Position numbers and translations under genes: made by a program. A stretch of 64,000 nucleotides of DNA from Excoecaria cochinchinensis. Lineage: Eukaryota > Streptophyta > Magnoliopsida > Malpighiales > Euphorbiaceae. Below, piece by piece: positions 1 to 10,959 of this stretch (position 1 is its first letter; the number at the start of each line of letters is the position of its first letter). The stretch is taken from the NCBI GenBank assembly GCA_947683425.1, contig CANTUQ010000106.1, forward strand, positions 6,447,001 through 6,511,000, given 5' to 3'. The notes beneath the pieces were generated by a model. It had not been told where the DNA came from, made no database searches, and saw nothing but the letters and a program-made list of their open reading frames with translations.

Positions 1-2116
1 GTAAATGCTCTATAATGTCAAAGAAGCTCGGAGGAAAAATTCCCTCTAATTTGCAAAGTATTACTGTAATTTCATTCTCCAGTTTTTTCATGTCAGCCAT
101 CTTTATCTCAGACGAAATCAAGTTTTTAAAAAATAAACTTAACTCAGTTATAGCTTCCCAAACCTTTGCATGAATACATGGCAATCATGGTTTTTCATTT
201 CGAACAATTTATACTTCCTCGTGTCAACACACCTTGCTAAATTTGAAACATAACCGTCTGGAAACTTTATGCTTCTCAACCATTCACACAAAACTTTCTT
301 TTATCTTTTGTCCAAAGTGTAACACGCTTTTGGATACTTACCCATTCTAGAATCTCTGTCTAATTCTCTTCTTTTGTAATACAACTTCAAATCAGCACGT
401 GATTTTGCATTATTTTTGGTCCTCCCTTCAATATTCATTATCGTGTTGCAGACATTGTCGAAAATATTTTTTTGGATATGCATCACATCCAAATTATGCC
501 GTATCAAATTTGATTTTTAATAAGGCAAATCCCAGAAGATACTACGTTTTCTCCAACCAAAGTTTTTAGAAATGCTACTGTTGAGTTCTTCAGCTTCAAG
601 TTCTGTTACTTTCAGTAACCCTAATTCATCAATCTCTTGCAAGATTTCTTCACCCGATCTTTTAGGTGGAGGAGGGGCGTGGACAACTTTATTCTTAATG
701 AATTTGTGTTTATTTCGTCTAAAAGGGTGATTTGGAGGAAGAAATTTTCTATGATTATCAAATCACGATATTTTACACCCATTAGTAAGATAAAAAGTAT
801 CTGAATCATTTCTACAGTAAGGACAAGCTAGTTTTCCCGCCATGCTCCAACCTGATAGCATAGCATATGCAGTGAAATCGCTCACTATCCACATCAAAAC
901 TGCTCTGATCGTAAAATTCTGTTTGTATAACACATCATATGTTAGCACACCGAATTCCCATAATTGTTGCAATTCAAAAATCAAAGGTTGTAAGAATACA
1001 TCAATCTTCTTCTTTGGATTTTTTGGGCCCGGCACAATCGCTGTTAAAAACATGTAAGCCTCATTCATACACATCCATGGAGGCAAATTATAAGCGACTA
1101 TTATTATTGACCATGTAGAATATTATTGTCTTGATTACCCAAAAGGCTAAAACCCATCTGTGCTTAGACCTGATCTAACATTTCGACTATCAGCAGCAAA
1201 GTCGGGGTGAATATCATTAAAATGTTTCCATGCCACTGCGTCTGACGGATGGGTCATTACTCCATCTGTCTGTTCATGTTCATTATGCCATCGTAAGTGA
1301 TTTGCAGTAACATCGGATGAATATAGCCTCTGAAGTCTTGGAGTAATAGGAAAATAATACATTCGTTTCCATTGTATTAATTTTTGCTTCCTATTAGCAT
1401 TTATCGGCTTAAACCTCGGTTGATTATAAGATTTACAATCCATTAATTCCACATCATCTCCCCAGAAAATCATACATCCGAGCCGACAGCAATCAATTTT
1501 TTCTACAGGCAAACCCAACCCTGAAGCAACTTCTTCATTTCATAAAATTTTCAACCATTTGATTAGGCAATGATTCCTTATACCAAGCTAGGATTTCATT
1601 TAAACTTCGATAAAAAATATGACCTTCAGATTTGATATTCAATATTCGAACTACTAAGCTTAACTGTGTCATACTATCACATCCTTGCCATAATTCCTGG
1701 TTAGCAGAATTAAGTAAGTCGAAAAATTTTTTTGCGTTTGGGTTGAGTTTTTCTTCTTTGGTCCCACCAAAATTGGGTTGAAATGTATTTTTCGCTGCAT
1801 CATAAACCATTTGGGCATAAGGGTTTTCTGTAGCAAAAACATTGCTCGTCATCAAATCTCGCCCCCCCCCCTCCCTATGTAACTCATATTCAATCATCTC
1901 TGATACAAATTTCAAATGCAATTCAGATCTAACTGTATCTGGTCCAAATTCTGAACTTCTGGACGTGCTACAAGTTATTGGCTCTCCATGACTTGTCCAT
2001 TCAAAATAATTTGGCACAAATCCCTTTTTCAGCAAATGTAGATGCACATCCTCCGTAGGAATATAACACATATATTTATACTTTTTGCATGGACATCTAA
2101 TTTTCAAACCGTACAT
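1..2116 (-). pseudogene. TNP2-type CACTA transposase, degenerate and partial
   Basis: The fragments lie in order on the minus strand. First is a transposase-associated domain (about 2116-1980, with CPCKKYKYMC near its start). Next is a central block at 1518-1147, with PITPRLQRLYSS, HPSDAVAWKHF and RNVRSGLSTDGF. A third block at 1086-763 holds PPWMCMNEAYMFLTAIVPGP, IDVFLQPL, LSGWSMAGKLACPYC. A fourth at 507-301 holds LDVMHIQKNIFDNV and IEGRTKNNAKSRADL. At 155-1 there is a tail with FPPSFFDIIEHL. This order and these motifs match the TNP2 transposase family, which cuts and pastes CACTA elements. Frame changes between 809 and 507 and stops around 210-240 break the reading frame, so I call it a pseudogene. 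The C-terminus lies beyond the left edge. Confidence 0.85.
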
Positions 2117-2119
2117 GTA

Positions 2120-4340
2120 TGCAAGTCGAGAGCTTGCATACTCAATAAAAGATTAAACGCCTTCGGCAAACTCAAAATTAATGTAACCATCAGGCATTAG
2201 TCTTTTATACACCAACTTCTGTCTAAATTATTCATTATTGTTAAAATGTTGTGCAACAATCATAAATATATAATTAGTACCGAAGCGTGTCAATTTTCGT
2301 AATTAAATTAAATTCAATTCTATATTCTATTTTTTCAAATTAATTCATAATTAGTTTTATAATAAGTTCTCACATTTAATACCCTCTTACAAAATTTTAA
2401 ACATAATAACAAGTACAACTCAAAACAAATACACATAAAATAAATATAGATAAATATAATATGGAATTAAAATATAAACAATATGCTAGTATATTTAACC
2501 AAATTATATATATAATAGAAATTATCAATATCATAAAAATTATATCAACATATATATGCACAGCACAAAATATAAACATGATTAAAATAATTAAATAAAA
2601 ATCTCATGCACATATATATTTATTATTATCAAAATCACTTTGATATCGAAAAACTGACCTTTAGTCAAGATACCAGTCGGAGAGGAAGTGATGGGATCAG
2701 AAAGACACGTGCAGGGGAACTAAATGGTGGTGGAGACCGGTAACAGCGAGGTACAAGCGATAAGATACGTAATTCAATTTAAAAAAATTAAATTTACACT
2801 GACATCTATATATAATTGCATTCATAATTGACAAATTACATTACTTATGAAAATTACAATACTTAAAATTCTATGGAAGAACGGACAGAGTTTTTCTTGT
2901 ACGGGTCCCTATCCCCTTGTTAAACAATAACAAATTTCACACTTTTATAACATATTAACACATCTCAACTCCATAAATAAACTAATACAATATCAAATTT
3001 CCCCTTCCACCTCAAACATGCATAAAAAGGATAAATTCACCAACAGTTGTGAATTTATCCTTTCAAGTTATACAATGTCAAAAAGAAAATACTAAGCACA
3101 ATTACCTACATAAAACTACAACATTTGTAATTTAATTTAATTATCACACTACGGCACCATATGATGTTATTATAGTATCATTTTCGCACAGTCATTACAG
3201 TCAAATTACAACACGGTCATGAAATGTATATACACAGAATAATAAATATTAACACAAATAAATTTTCTAATTAAGACAACTTAATTCAAACATATACATG
3301 TTATTAACAACCTAATTTAAGTACATATCAAACTTACCTTGGGTGAAGCAACCGATAACAGGCGGAGATTCGGCACACAGGACAACTAAATGCGGAACCG
3401 GTTGCGGCGGTTACGAGTAAATGCAATCACAAATATAATATAATTTATAAATGTTATCTATTAGTTTAACAACATACGTAATACATACTTCAAATGAAAT
3501 TAAACATAATACAAATTTACACAACACTAAATATAATAACAATTATACCACATTATACACAATACAAACAGCATACAAAAAAAAAAAATTAAGACATACA
3601 TATATATAACACATAATTAAAACATTAGTACATATAATTTTAACAAACATCCCATAAAACAAAAAATAAAAACTATATCAACATAATAAAAATCATAAAA
3701 AAAATATATACACACCAAAATAATATATGTACACAAATTTAATACCATAATATTTGAACTATAATAACAATACATACAATACTAAAAAAATTTCAAAGAA
3801 AAAAAAATTACACAACACATATATCTCACATATTTAAATTAATAATACATATAATTTTAACAAACATGCCATAAAAAATATCTACATAATAACAATCATA
3901 ATAAAATATTAGATATATACAACAAAAAAGTTAATATACCCCAATTTAATACCAAAATAAAACATTAACAATATGCCACACTTTCGAAAAAATTATAATA
4001 ACATAATAAACATTTTAATAAAATATAATATACACACACAAAACACTATATATATACACAAATAATATACCAATTTAATAACAAATACAAATCCATTACA
4101 CAACAAAATTATAAATAATATAAACATAACATAAATTATAAACATAACCCACAAATTTAACACCAAAATACTAACATTCAAAATAATATAATTCAATAAA
4201 CTCAAAAAATACAATAAATATACACATTCAAAAAATTATAATTCAATATATACCTATAACACAAAAAATAACTACATAACCAATTTATAAAATTCTAAAG
4301 CAATTAAAATTTATAAAATAATTTAAATACAAGATAAATA
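2120..4340. other. AT-rich interior of the CACTA element, no supported gene
   Basis: Long AT-rich DNA with many short poly(A)/poly(T) runs. Short open frames here are low-complexity Ile/Tyr/Phe strings and are not credible proteins. The piece at 2875-2960 is shared with 41885-41960 and may be a relic of the element's second gene. At 3042-3066 a short inverted repeat (GATAAATTCACC ... GTGAATTTATC) is also shared with the other CACTA copy at 42050-42075. Confidence 0.5.
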
Positions 4341-4343
4341 AAA

Positions 4344-4625
4344 CTAAATTAAAAAAATACACAACAACATATAACATTCTACATTTAAATATAATATTAC
4401 ATTTAATAAATAAATAAAAAATACCTGTTGCAGATCTGACCAGAGGACAGGGTACGCCGGAGTAGGCGACGGGGCGGAGAAGATCGCTAGGATTGACTCG
4501 TCGATGGCGCGGTAATCGGAAGGCGAAAGGCTCTGGAGGGGAAGGGGCAGCAACTGGGATCTAGAAGAGGGGGAGAGGGGGGAAAGAAGGAGGAGGGGGA
4601 AAGAAGAGAAAGGGGGTTTTTATAC
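4344..4625 (-). other. Pyrimidine-rich 5' region of CACTA element 1
   Basis: On the minus strand this is a C/T-rich stretch followed by a GC-richer segment. It occupies the same place relative to the terminus as 43715-43990 of the second CACTA element, which carries a similar CGCCGGAGAAGAAG/GGGGCGG-type segment. It is probably the promoter or 5' untranslated region of the transposase gene. Open frames here are Ser/Pro-rich and I do not trust them as proteins. Confidence 0.35.
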
Positions 4626-5096
4626 ACCCGATATTTAGAGACGGAATTAAAAATTTCATCTCTAAATAGAGATGGAATACTAATTCCATCTCTATTTAGA
4701 GACAGAATTCTTTTTTCGTCTCTAAACATAGAGACGGAATTGGTATTCCGTCTCTAAAAATAGAGATGAAATAAGTATTTCGTCTTTATTTAGAGATGGA
4801 CAATAATATTCGTCTCTATTTTAGAGACGGACATTGATTTCCGTCTCTATTTAGAGACGAAACTTGTATTCCTTCTCTAAATAGAGACGAAAATAATATT
4901 TTATCTCTAAATACCGTCTTTAAATATGGAGGAAAATCAATCCCGCCATTTTTAGCGACTGAATCCATTATCCGTCGCTAAATATAGTAATTTGAGACAG
5001 AATTTTAGAGACGGAAGTCTTTCCATATCTAAATAGAGACGGATTGATCTTTTCATCTCTATTTTTCCGTCTTTATTTTTAATTTTTCTTGTAGTG
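4626..5096. repeat. CACTA subterminal repeats and right terminal repeat
   Basis: About 470 bp is built of alternating inverted copies of a core like TAGAGACGGAA / TTCCGTCTCTA at 20-45 bp spacing. It ends at TTTTCTTGTAGTG (5084-5096), the complement of CACTACAAGAAAA. Dense subterminal repeats are where CACTA transposase accessory proteins bind in known elements; binding here is inferred. The same repeat family borders both ends of the element at 40863-44404. Confidence 0.85.
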
Positions 5097-6109
5097 CACT
5101 GATATTCTCCTGCACCACCACCGCAAACTCTCCATCTCTTCAGATCTGCGCAATAGGTTGTTTTCTTCCCCCTTTTTTTTTTCTTTTCCTCTGATGCTTA
5201 AGCTTGAAGCCGCCTACTCTCCATCTCTCTATATATGCTCCAATGTTTTTTTTCCCCTATTTTTTTCCCTCTTTAATGCTTAAGATTGAATCCAGAATCA
5301 GTATTTGAAATATTATATTTGGTTATTGATAAAAATAATTTTGTTTGATTTTCATTTTCCTGAATTTTTACGGACAGCATTGTGTATTTCTCATATGTAA
5401 TCTTCATGTTCTAGGTCTTAGGTTTATTAATTTACTTTTATTGTCAGACAGTTTTGCATTTGCATGTTCACCTAATAAAGCTAATAACTCCTTACTATTT
5501 CTTCATTTTGTAGCCTCATTATAATTATGGTTTATCTGACATTTATAAATGTTTTTGTTATAAATGTTGATAAAGAATCCAGTCATCATAAATGTTTTTT
5601 TCATGTTTTACTGGCTTTTTATTTACCCAAATAAAGCAAATTAACAGATATTAACACATGCTTTGGGGTCTTTTATTTGAGTCATGTTTAAAGGGATTAT
5701 TGTGCATTTAGTTTACAGAATACACAATTAAAATGTATGAAAATTTACCTTTAAGAAATAGTGTAGACACAACAATTTTTTTGATGAACTAAGTTACTGT
5801 TAATCTTTGCATGTTTAATGTGTTTTCTTTGAATTTGAAGTGCTTTCATTTACTGATCATATCTTAGCTAAAATGGTTCAAACTTGAATAACTTCTTATC
5901 CTATACATAGGAGCACATCACAAATTATTAAGAAAATGAAGAAAACAGATGCTGACACATATTTAAGAATCATAAAAGAGACAAAGAGGAATCGCTCTAC
6001 AATTCAAACTATAGATTATGATTCTCAAAATCAAAAAAAAAGTATGATATTATATAATGTAAATATAAATGAACAATGGTATGATTTGCGGATGCATTGA
6101 TATTTATTT
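5097..6109. other. Gene-poor flank; short unassigned open frame at about 5936-6100
   Basis: Two similar pyrimidine-rich segments lie at 5120-5230 and 5240-5290 and share CTTAAG(C/A)TTGAA. A short open frame beginning at the ATG near 5936 reads about 54 codons (MKKTDADTYLRIIKETKRNR at its start) and has no family I recognise. It is not clearly coding. Nothing else is supported here. Confidence 0.3.
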
Positions 6110-7376
6110 GTTTATGTGTATTTATTATGTATGTGAACATATTGTATACTGTGCGTAAACTAGCTGTATAATTTGCATATACTAGATGTGTATTTGTTGT
6201 ATACTGTGTGTAAACTAGTTGTATACTGTGTGTATACTAGATGTATACTTGTTGTATACTGTGTAAACTAGTTGTATACTGTGTGTATACTATATGTGTA
6301 CTTGTTATATACTGTGTGTATACTACATGTGTACTTGCTGTATACTGTGTGTATAATTGATGTGTACTTATTGTATACTGTGTAACACCCTTATACTATA
6401 CGTACACTATGGTTCCAATGTTACTGTACAATTATTGGATTATCTTAAAACTACCCTTAAGATTATTGCGAAATCCAGGTAATTTTTTTTTTCCTTACTA
6501 TGCCAACTGTCCTATAACTATTTAACTTTACTGCTGTATCACTCAACTTTACTTCTATCATCAAGTCATTTAATAGTTTCTTAATCCATATTTACTTCCT
6601 TACTTATCATCTAACTTCTTAGGTTATACATTTAATATGGATTACAAATTTATTATTTAAATTCACTAATTTACCCTACTCTAATTATTCATCATTTAAT
6701 TCTTTGATTCACACATTTATTTTTACATTCACCAATTCACTTTTAATTTATTATTTTGCCCTCAGTACTAATCCGGTAGAAATCTTCGAACCGGATACAC
6801 GGGACCAATACACTATAGAGTGATCTCCAAGAATCACTTGCATATTTACAATTCACTTCACTTTGCACTTTAACACTTTATCACTTTTGCAATGAACAAT
6901 ACACGTTAACAATCATAATATACCTTAACAATCATAATATATACACACACACATTCACAATTAAAATACCTTAACAATCATAATATACCCCAAATATACA
7001 AGTATACATTCAGCCACCACTCTTTCTTTCCATTCCCATTCACTTTCATTTTTGTTTCATCAAATTAAGTTCAATATACATTTCAATCCAAAACTGTCAG
7101 AAGTGATCCCAATAACACAAATTATCATTATCTCATGCAACTCCATTTACTTACCACATTTCTCTAATTTATCTTCACATATTGTGTGTATACTTGATGT
7201 ATACTGTTTATATACTAGATGTGTACTTGCTTTATACTGTGTGTATACTAGATGTTAACTTATTGTATACTGTGTATATACTAGATGTGTACTTACCATA
7301 TACTGTGTGTATATTAGTTGTATACTATGCGTATACTTGATGTATACTTGTTATATACTGTGTGTATACTTGCTGT
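6110..7376 (+). repeat. TGTATACTGTG minisatellite, split by an insertion
   Basis: Two blocks (about 6140-6380 and 7180-7376) consist of 20-30 bp variants of TTGTATACTGTGTGTATACTAG and related forms. They are separated by 6381-7179, which is non-repetitive. The array and its left flank (ATATTTATTTGTTTATGTG...) resemble 21500-21721, inside the MULE intron, so both arrays may derive from the same kind of element. Confidence 0.75.
6381..7179 (-). mobile_element. Candidate solo LTR inserted in the minisatellite
   Basis: A 799-bp non-repetitive block interrupts the minisatellite. It begins TGTAACACCC and ends TTCACA, so on the minus strand it runs TG...CA as LTRs do. The flanking 5-mers are TACTG (6376-6380) and TATTG (7180-7184), an imperfect 5-bp duplication. 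It resembles the end of the 25711-29241 element (GGGTGTTACA). There is no coding capacity. It could also be unrelated DNA joined by rearrangement. Confidence 0.4.
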
Positions 7377-8112
7377 GAAATCAAATCCCAATTCATCATT
7401 TGGCTCAAACAAACATTGTTTTCGAGAAAAAAAATTGTATTTTTATTTGAATAATTTTCAAAATTATTTAATACAAATACAAATATTTGAATTTCTTACT
7501 AAAATTTTGGGGGCAACTTCTTCAATTAAATTATATATAAATTTAGTTGTTTTTGGCATATTTTTTTTCCTTCATTGATAAGTAAAAGCTGTAAAAGGCA
7601 TGAGTCATGATCCATGGCCATGGCCACTATTTTTGGTAGATATCAGAATATGTGCAGACAAATTCAAATACAAAGATTGTGACATCCACTTGGTTGCTTT
7701 AGTTGCTCATTGTTTTTTACCTCTTAAAAATATTATGTCTACTTGATAATAAAATCCCCACCCAAAATCTAAACACACATCAATTCATCCAATTTTTCTT
7801 GATTTTCTGTTGTTCCTATACTATAAAACTTACAAATTCATGTCTAGCATCGATTTGATTATTTTATTTATTGAAGAGGTTAAATCAATGCACTTTCATA
7901 AAATGCATATCTTATTGGAAATTTATATCTTTTAAATATATTATTGCTTATAAATCTCATATAAACTGCTTGAGAACCTTTTTGTACATAACATATTAGT
8001 TTTTCTAAAATTTAAATCAGAGTTTGGTTATTTTTGATAAGTTAAAGGGTATATAATTAAACCAATAAATGTCCAAAAAATTATTTCGATTCAAAACTTT
8101 TTTTTTCCTTAC
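7377..8112. other. AT-rich spacer without recognised gene
   Basis: No open frame beyond chance length, no repeat structure and no RNA gene recognised. The last five bases before 8113 (CTTAC) would be the left target duplication of the next LTR element, but its partner copy is not visible. Confidence 0.4.
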
Positions 8113-8339
8113 TGTAGACACCGGGTCCCGAGGCGGTCCAAGATCAGGATTACCCGATGATGAAGATGATACTTACCACAAGTAAAGGTGTCAAAAACGA
8201 TGTTTTTCTTGTCGAAAATCTCTTTTGTTCCTCCAAAAATTTTAATTCAAAAATTTGCATTTTTATTCTTATTTTTATTCCTTTTATTTTTATTTTTATT
8301 TTTTATTTCGGGTTTTATTCTCGAATTTTTTCGGTGCCC

Positions 8340-8560
8340 TGTTGCCGTACGGTTTGCGAGCCGCACGTGCGGATCGTGGTCGGACGCGTGCAGGCCGTGC
8401 CCGCGCGGGAACGGCATGCACCTGCAGGCGCAACATGCGCCCACGAGCGACGTGCGCCCGCCTGGCAACATGCGCACATTGCAGAGGGCGACGCGTGCCC
8501 GCGGGGGTGCATATCGCCGCGCGCGACTTGCGGGCATCCCCGTGCCTGCTCCTTCGTGCT
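8340..8560. repeat. GC-rich island within the LTR
   Basis: About 220 bp of very GC-rich sequence sits in otherwise AT-rich surroundings. It has recurring GCACGTGCGG, GCGCCCACG and CGTGCCCGCG-like words. It sits just after a poly(TTTTTA) stretch, as in the sister LTR (12540-12756). It gives long open frames on both strands, which is a base-composition effect. Confidence 0.7.
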
Positions 8561-9275
8561 GTCGTTTTCACCTGCAATTTCTTGGTCAATATTTCAGTTC
8601 GTAAAATTCGTTTCATGTTTTAATGTCATTTTTTGTTAACGAAAAATAAAAGGATGTTTGTCCATTTTCCATTTCAGGACAAGACAGGAAATAAAAGGGA
8701 TTTCTGCCTTCATTTCACGGGGAGCTGCATTTTTTCAAAGAAAAAGAGAGAAAGAGTCTCCTCTCAAAAGCAAAAAGAACAGCCGAGAGTTTTTCAAAGC
8801 AAAATATTAAGATTTTCAAGTTTTAACCTTCTTTTCTTCTTCTTTTTTTCTGCAAAATATTTTTCATTCGAGGATTGATTTAAGCAAGGAAAATCAATTT
8901 CCTTTTGTCTTGGATCTTCCCTCCCAAAAATATTTTCTTGAGTTCATTTGTTTAAAACGTAGATCCTTATATTTTTTTGTGTTTATTACTGCAAAAATCG
9001 ATAAGGAAGACGGATCAAGACATCCTATTCCCTATCTATAAACTCTGAGAATAAATATTCTTGGACCTGTTCTCGTTTAATTTTATTTATCATTTGTTGT
9101 TGTCAATATTATTATTTTTGTTATTATTACCATATTTATAATTTATTTCTGGCATTTTTAATGTGATTATTATTGTTGACATTTTATTATGTTTTATTTT
9201 GACCACTGATTAATATTGCTATTGTTATTGGTGTTTAGTTATCATTGTTATTGTGGTTCCCGTTGCCATTTTTTC

Positions 9276-9281
9276 ATTATA

Positions 9282-9362
<81 letters not shown>

Positions 9363-9545
9363 GTGTTTGTGTCTACTGTCACCATTGTTAACATTATTAT
9401 TATTATTATTATTGCTCCCCTGTTACCATTATTATTATCATTATCATCATAATCATCATCATCATCATCATCATCATTATTATTATTATGCTACCATTAT
9501 TATTATTATTATCATTATTATGTTGCCATGATTATTATTATTGTT
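9276..9545. repeat. (TTA/ATT)n microsatellites
   Basis: A pure ATT/TTA run lies at about 9276-9363, followed by shorter interrupted TTA, CAT and ATT runs up to 9545. The translated poly-isoleucine frame is an artefact. The repeat expands this LTR relative to its relatives. Confidence 0.9.
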
Positions 9546-10778
9546 CCCATAATTTTATTATTGTTATTGTCATTACTTTGACATTGACTTGTATTATTAT
9601 TTTTAGGCTTTTGCATGACTCTTTTAATTTACTTTGCATGTAAATCATTTGTATATTAAATTAATATGTCCTATATTTATTTTGTCTTTAGTTGATTATT
9701 CTTTAGAATTATTACTAATATTTTTAATATTATTTTTTATCTGAAATTAAAATGTGATTTGCATTATATGAGCGTACCCGTGACCACGCGGAGGGGTCAC
9801 GAGGCTTGGGAAACCTGCATCGCTTGGGTGAGACATTTCCTATCCCTCTGTATGTTTGTGTTTACTTGTAAAATAAAATATTTTTATTTTGTGCACGTAT
9901 AAGATAAAAAGTCACGGAAATATCTTATAACTAAATTGGAATTTTATTAATAAAATTGGGACCAATGTCCCTCATCTTAGCCAAGGAATGTAAAACGTCA
10001 CAATAAAACGAAGAGTTGAATTTTCTCCAAAATGGGATCACTCATCTCGGTTTTTCAAACTAGCAATCGAACAACTCTTCGATCCTCTTTTAAATGAGCG
10101 TGAAGGAACCAATGTTCCTAAACCAAACGAATGTCCCGATTTATGTATGTTTTTCTTTTGTTTGATTTTGTTTGTTTGTTTAAATTTATGTTCATACATT
10201 TCGGGCCCGTGTAATTAATTTTGGGGCAATATTATTTAGTTTTCATTTGGGATTGTATTCCGTCCCAACTTTCATTTTAGCTTTCTTTCATATGGGAATG
10301 TATTATGTCCTAATTTCTCTTGTAATTGTGTACTTGGCGTGTTTACCGCATTCCTTTATCACTTTATTTTACTGCTTTCTTTATAGTCTTTTATTTATCG
10401 CTTTCTTGATACTTGCAATGCGCCTTTAATTTAAATGCATTAATGGTGTGAGAGGAGAGATAGAATTTTGCGAATTTAAAAACTCACTTATAATTAACCA
10501 AAACATAAATAAGAGTGAAGTTCCGGACACCATCTCTGGTTTTAGACCAGTAGAGGTTAGAGACCTTTCCCAATTTCTTATAAATTGGGTGGCTACTCCA
10601 AAATACCTCAAAGGTGCCTAAAGGCGTCGTGAGGCTAGATGATCATTTCCAATGTTCTATTGGGAAGGAGGCATCTAAAATATCTCATGGCAACCAAGAT
10701 CAAAAAGATGCGAACCAATCCATCGAGCCCTAAAAGCGGATTCAATGAGGGCCTTTGCTAGGTTCAGCGCGTGTCACA

Positions 10779-10959
10779 GTGGCGACTCCACTGGGGACCC
10801 CTCGTGACTTTGCTCTCAAAATGTTTTGGTTAAAATGTATAATTGAGTTTCTAAAACTTAAAATTCTATCTCTTTTCAAAAATTGCATTGCATACATTAG
10901 AGCCTTAGAACTATGCTAGTTGGTCCCCCTTTTTACCCCAGTGCATTCCCAAGCACAAC
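10779..10959 (+). other. Primer-binding site and start of leader of the plus-strand gypsy element
   Basis: After one spacer base, 10780-10797 reads TGGCGACTCCACTGGGGA. It begins with TGG as a tRNA-primed minus-strand start site does. The corresponding site of the sister element (18923-18906 on the minus strand) reads TGGCGACTCTGCTGGGGA. The leader that follows matches the sister leader, including CCCCAGTGCATTCCC. It stops abruptly at 10959, where the inverted element begins. Which tRNA it pairs with was not checked. Confidence 0.65.

Larger units (their letters stand above)
1..5096 (-). mobile_element. CACTA (En/Spm) DNA transposon, right part; left end outside window
   Basis: The right boundary is the terminal repeat CACTACAAGAAAA, read on the minus strand and ending at 5096. 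It is preceded by about 470 bp of subterminal repeats. Inside lies a minus-strand TNP2-type transposase that continues past base 1, so this is the transposase end of a CACTA element. Between 2120 and 4340 the sequence is very AT-rich with no coding I can support; it probably holds introns and a decayed second gene. A segment at 2875-2960 resembles 41885-41960 in the second CACTA element of this window, so the two are related. The 3-bp target duplication cannot be tested because the other end is not in view. Confidence 0.85.
8113..10778 (+). mobile_element. LTR of a Ty3/gypsy element, probably Tat/Ogre-like, plus orientation
   Basis: This 2666-bp LTR begins TGTAGACACCGGG and ends GTGTCACA. A G and then a primer-binding-type sequence (10780-10797) follow directly. 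It is homologous, in inverted orientation, to the LTRs at 10960-13004 and 18925-20567. It shares their opening block (GTCCAAGATCAG, AAAGGTGTCAAAAA), a GC-rich island at the same relative place, and their terminal block. It is longer than its sisters, largely because of the TTA microsatellites at 9276-9545. No coding sequence: open frames in the GC-rich island overlap in several frames and have no recognisable family. The rest of this element is cut off at 10959. Confidence 0.75.

Noticed and set aside
8157..8639. 160-codon plus-strand open frame, with overlapping frames on both strands
   Set aside because: It spans the GC-rich island of an LTR. Several frames are open at once, and the sister LTR shows different frames. 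This is a composition effect, with no conserved family.
9216..9452. Poly-isoleucine open frame
   Set aside because: Translation of a TTA/ATT microsatellite.
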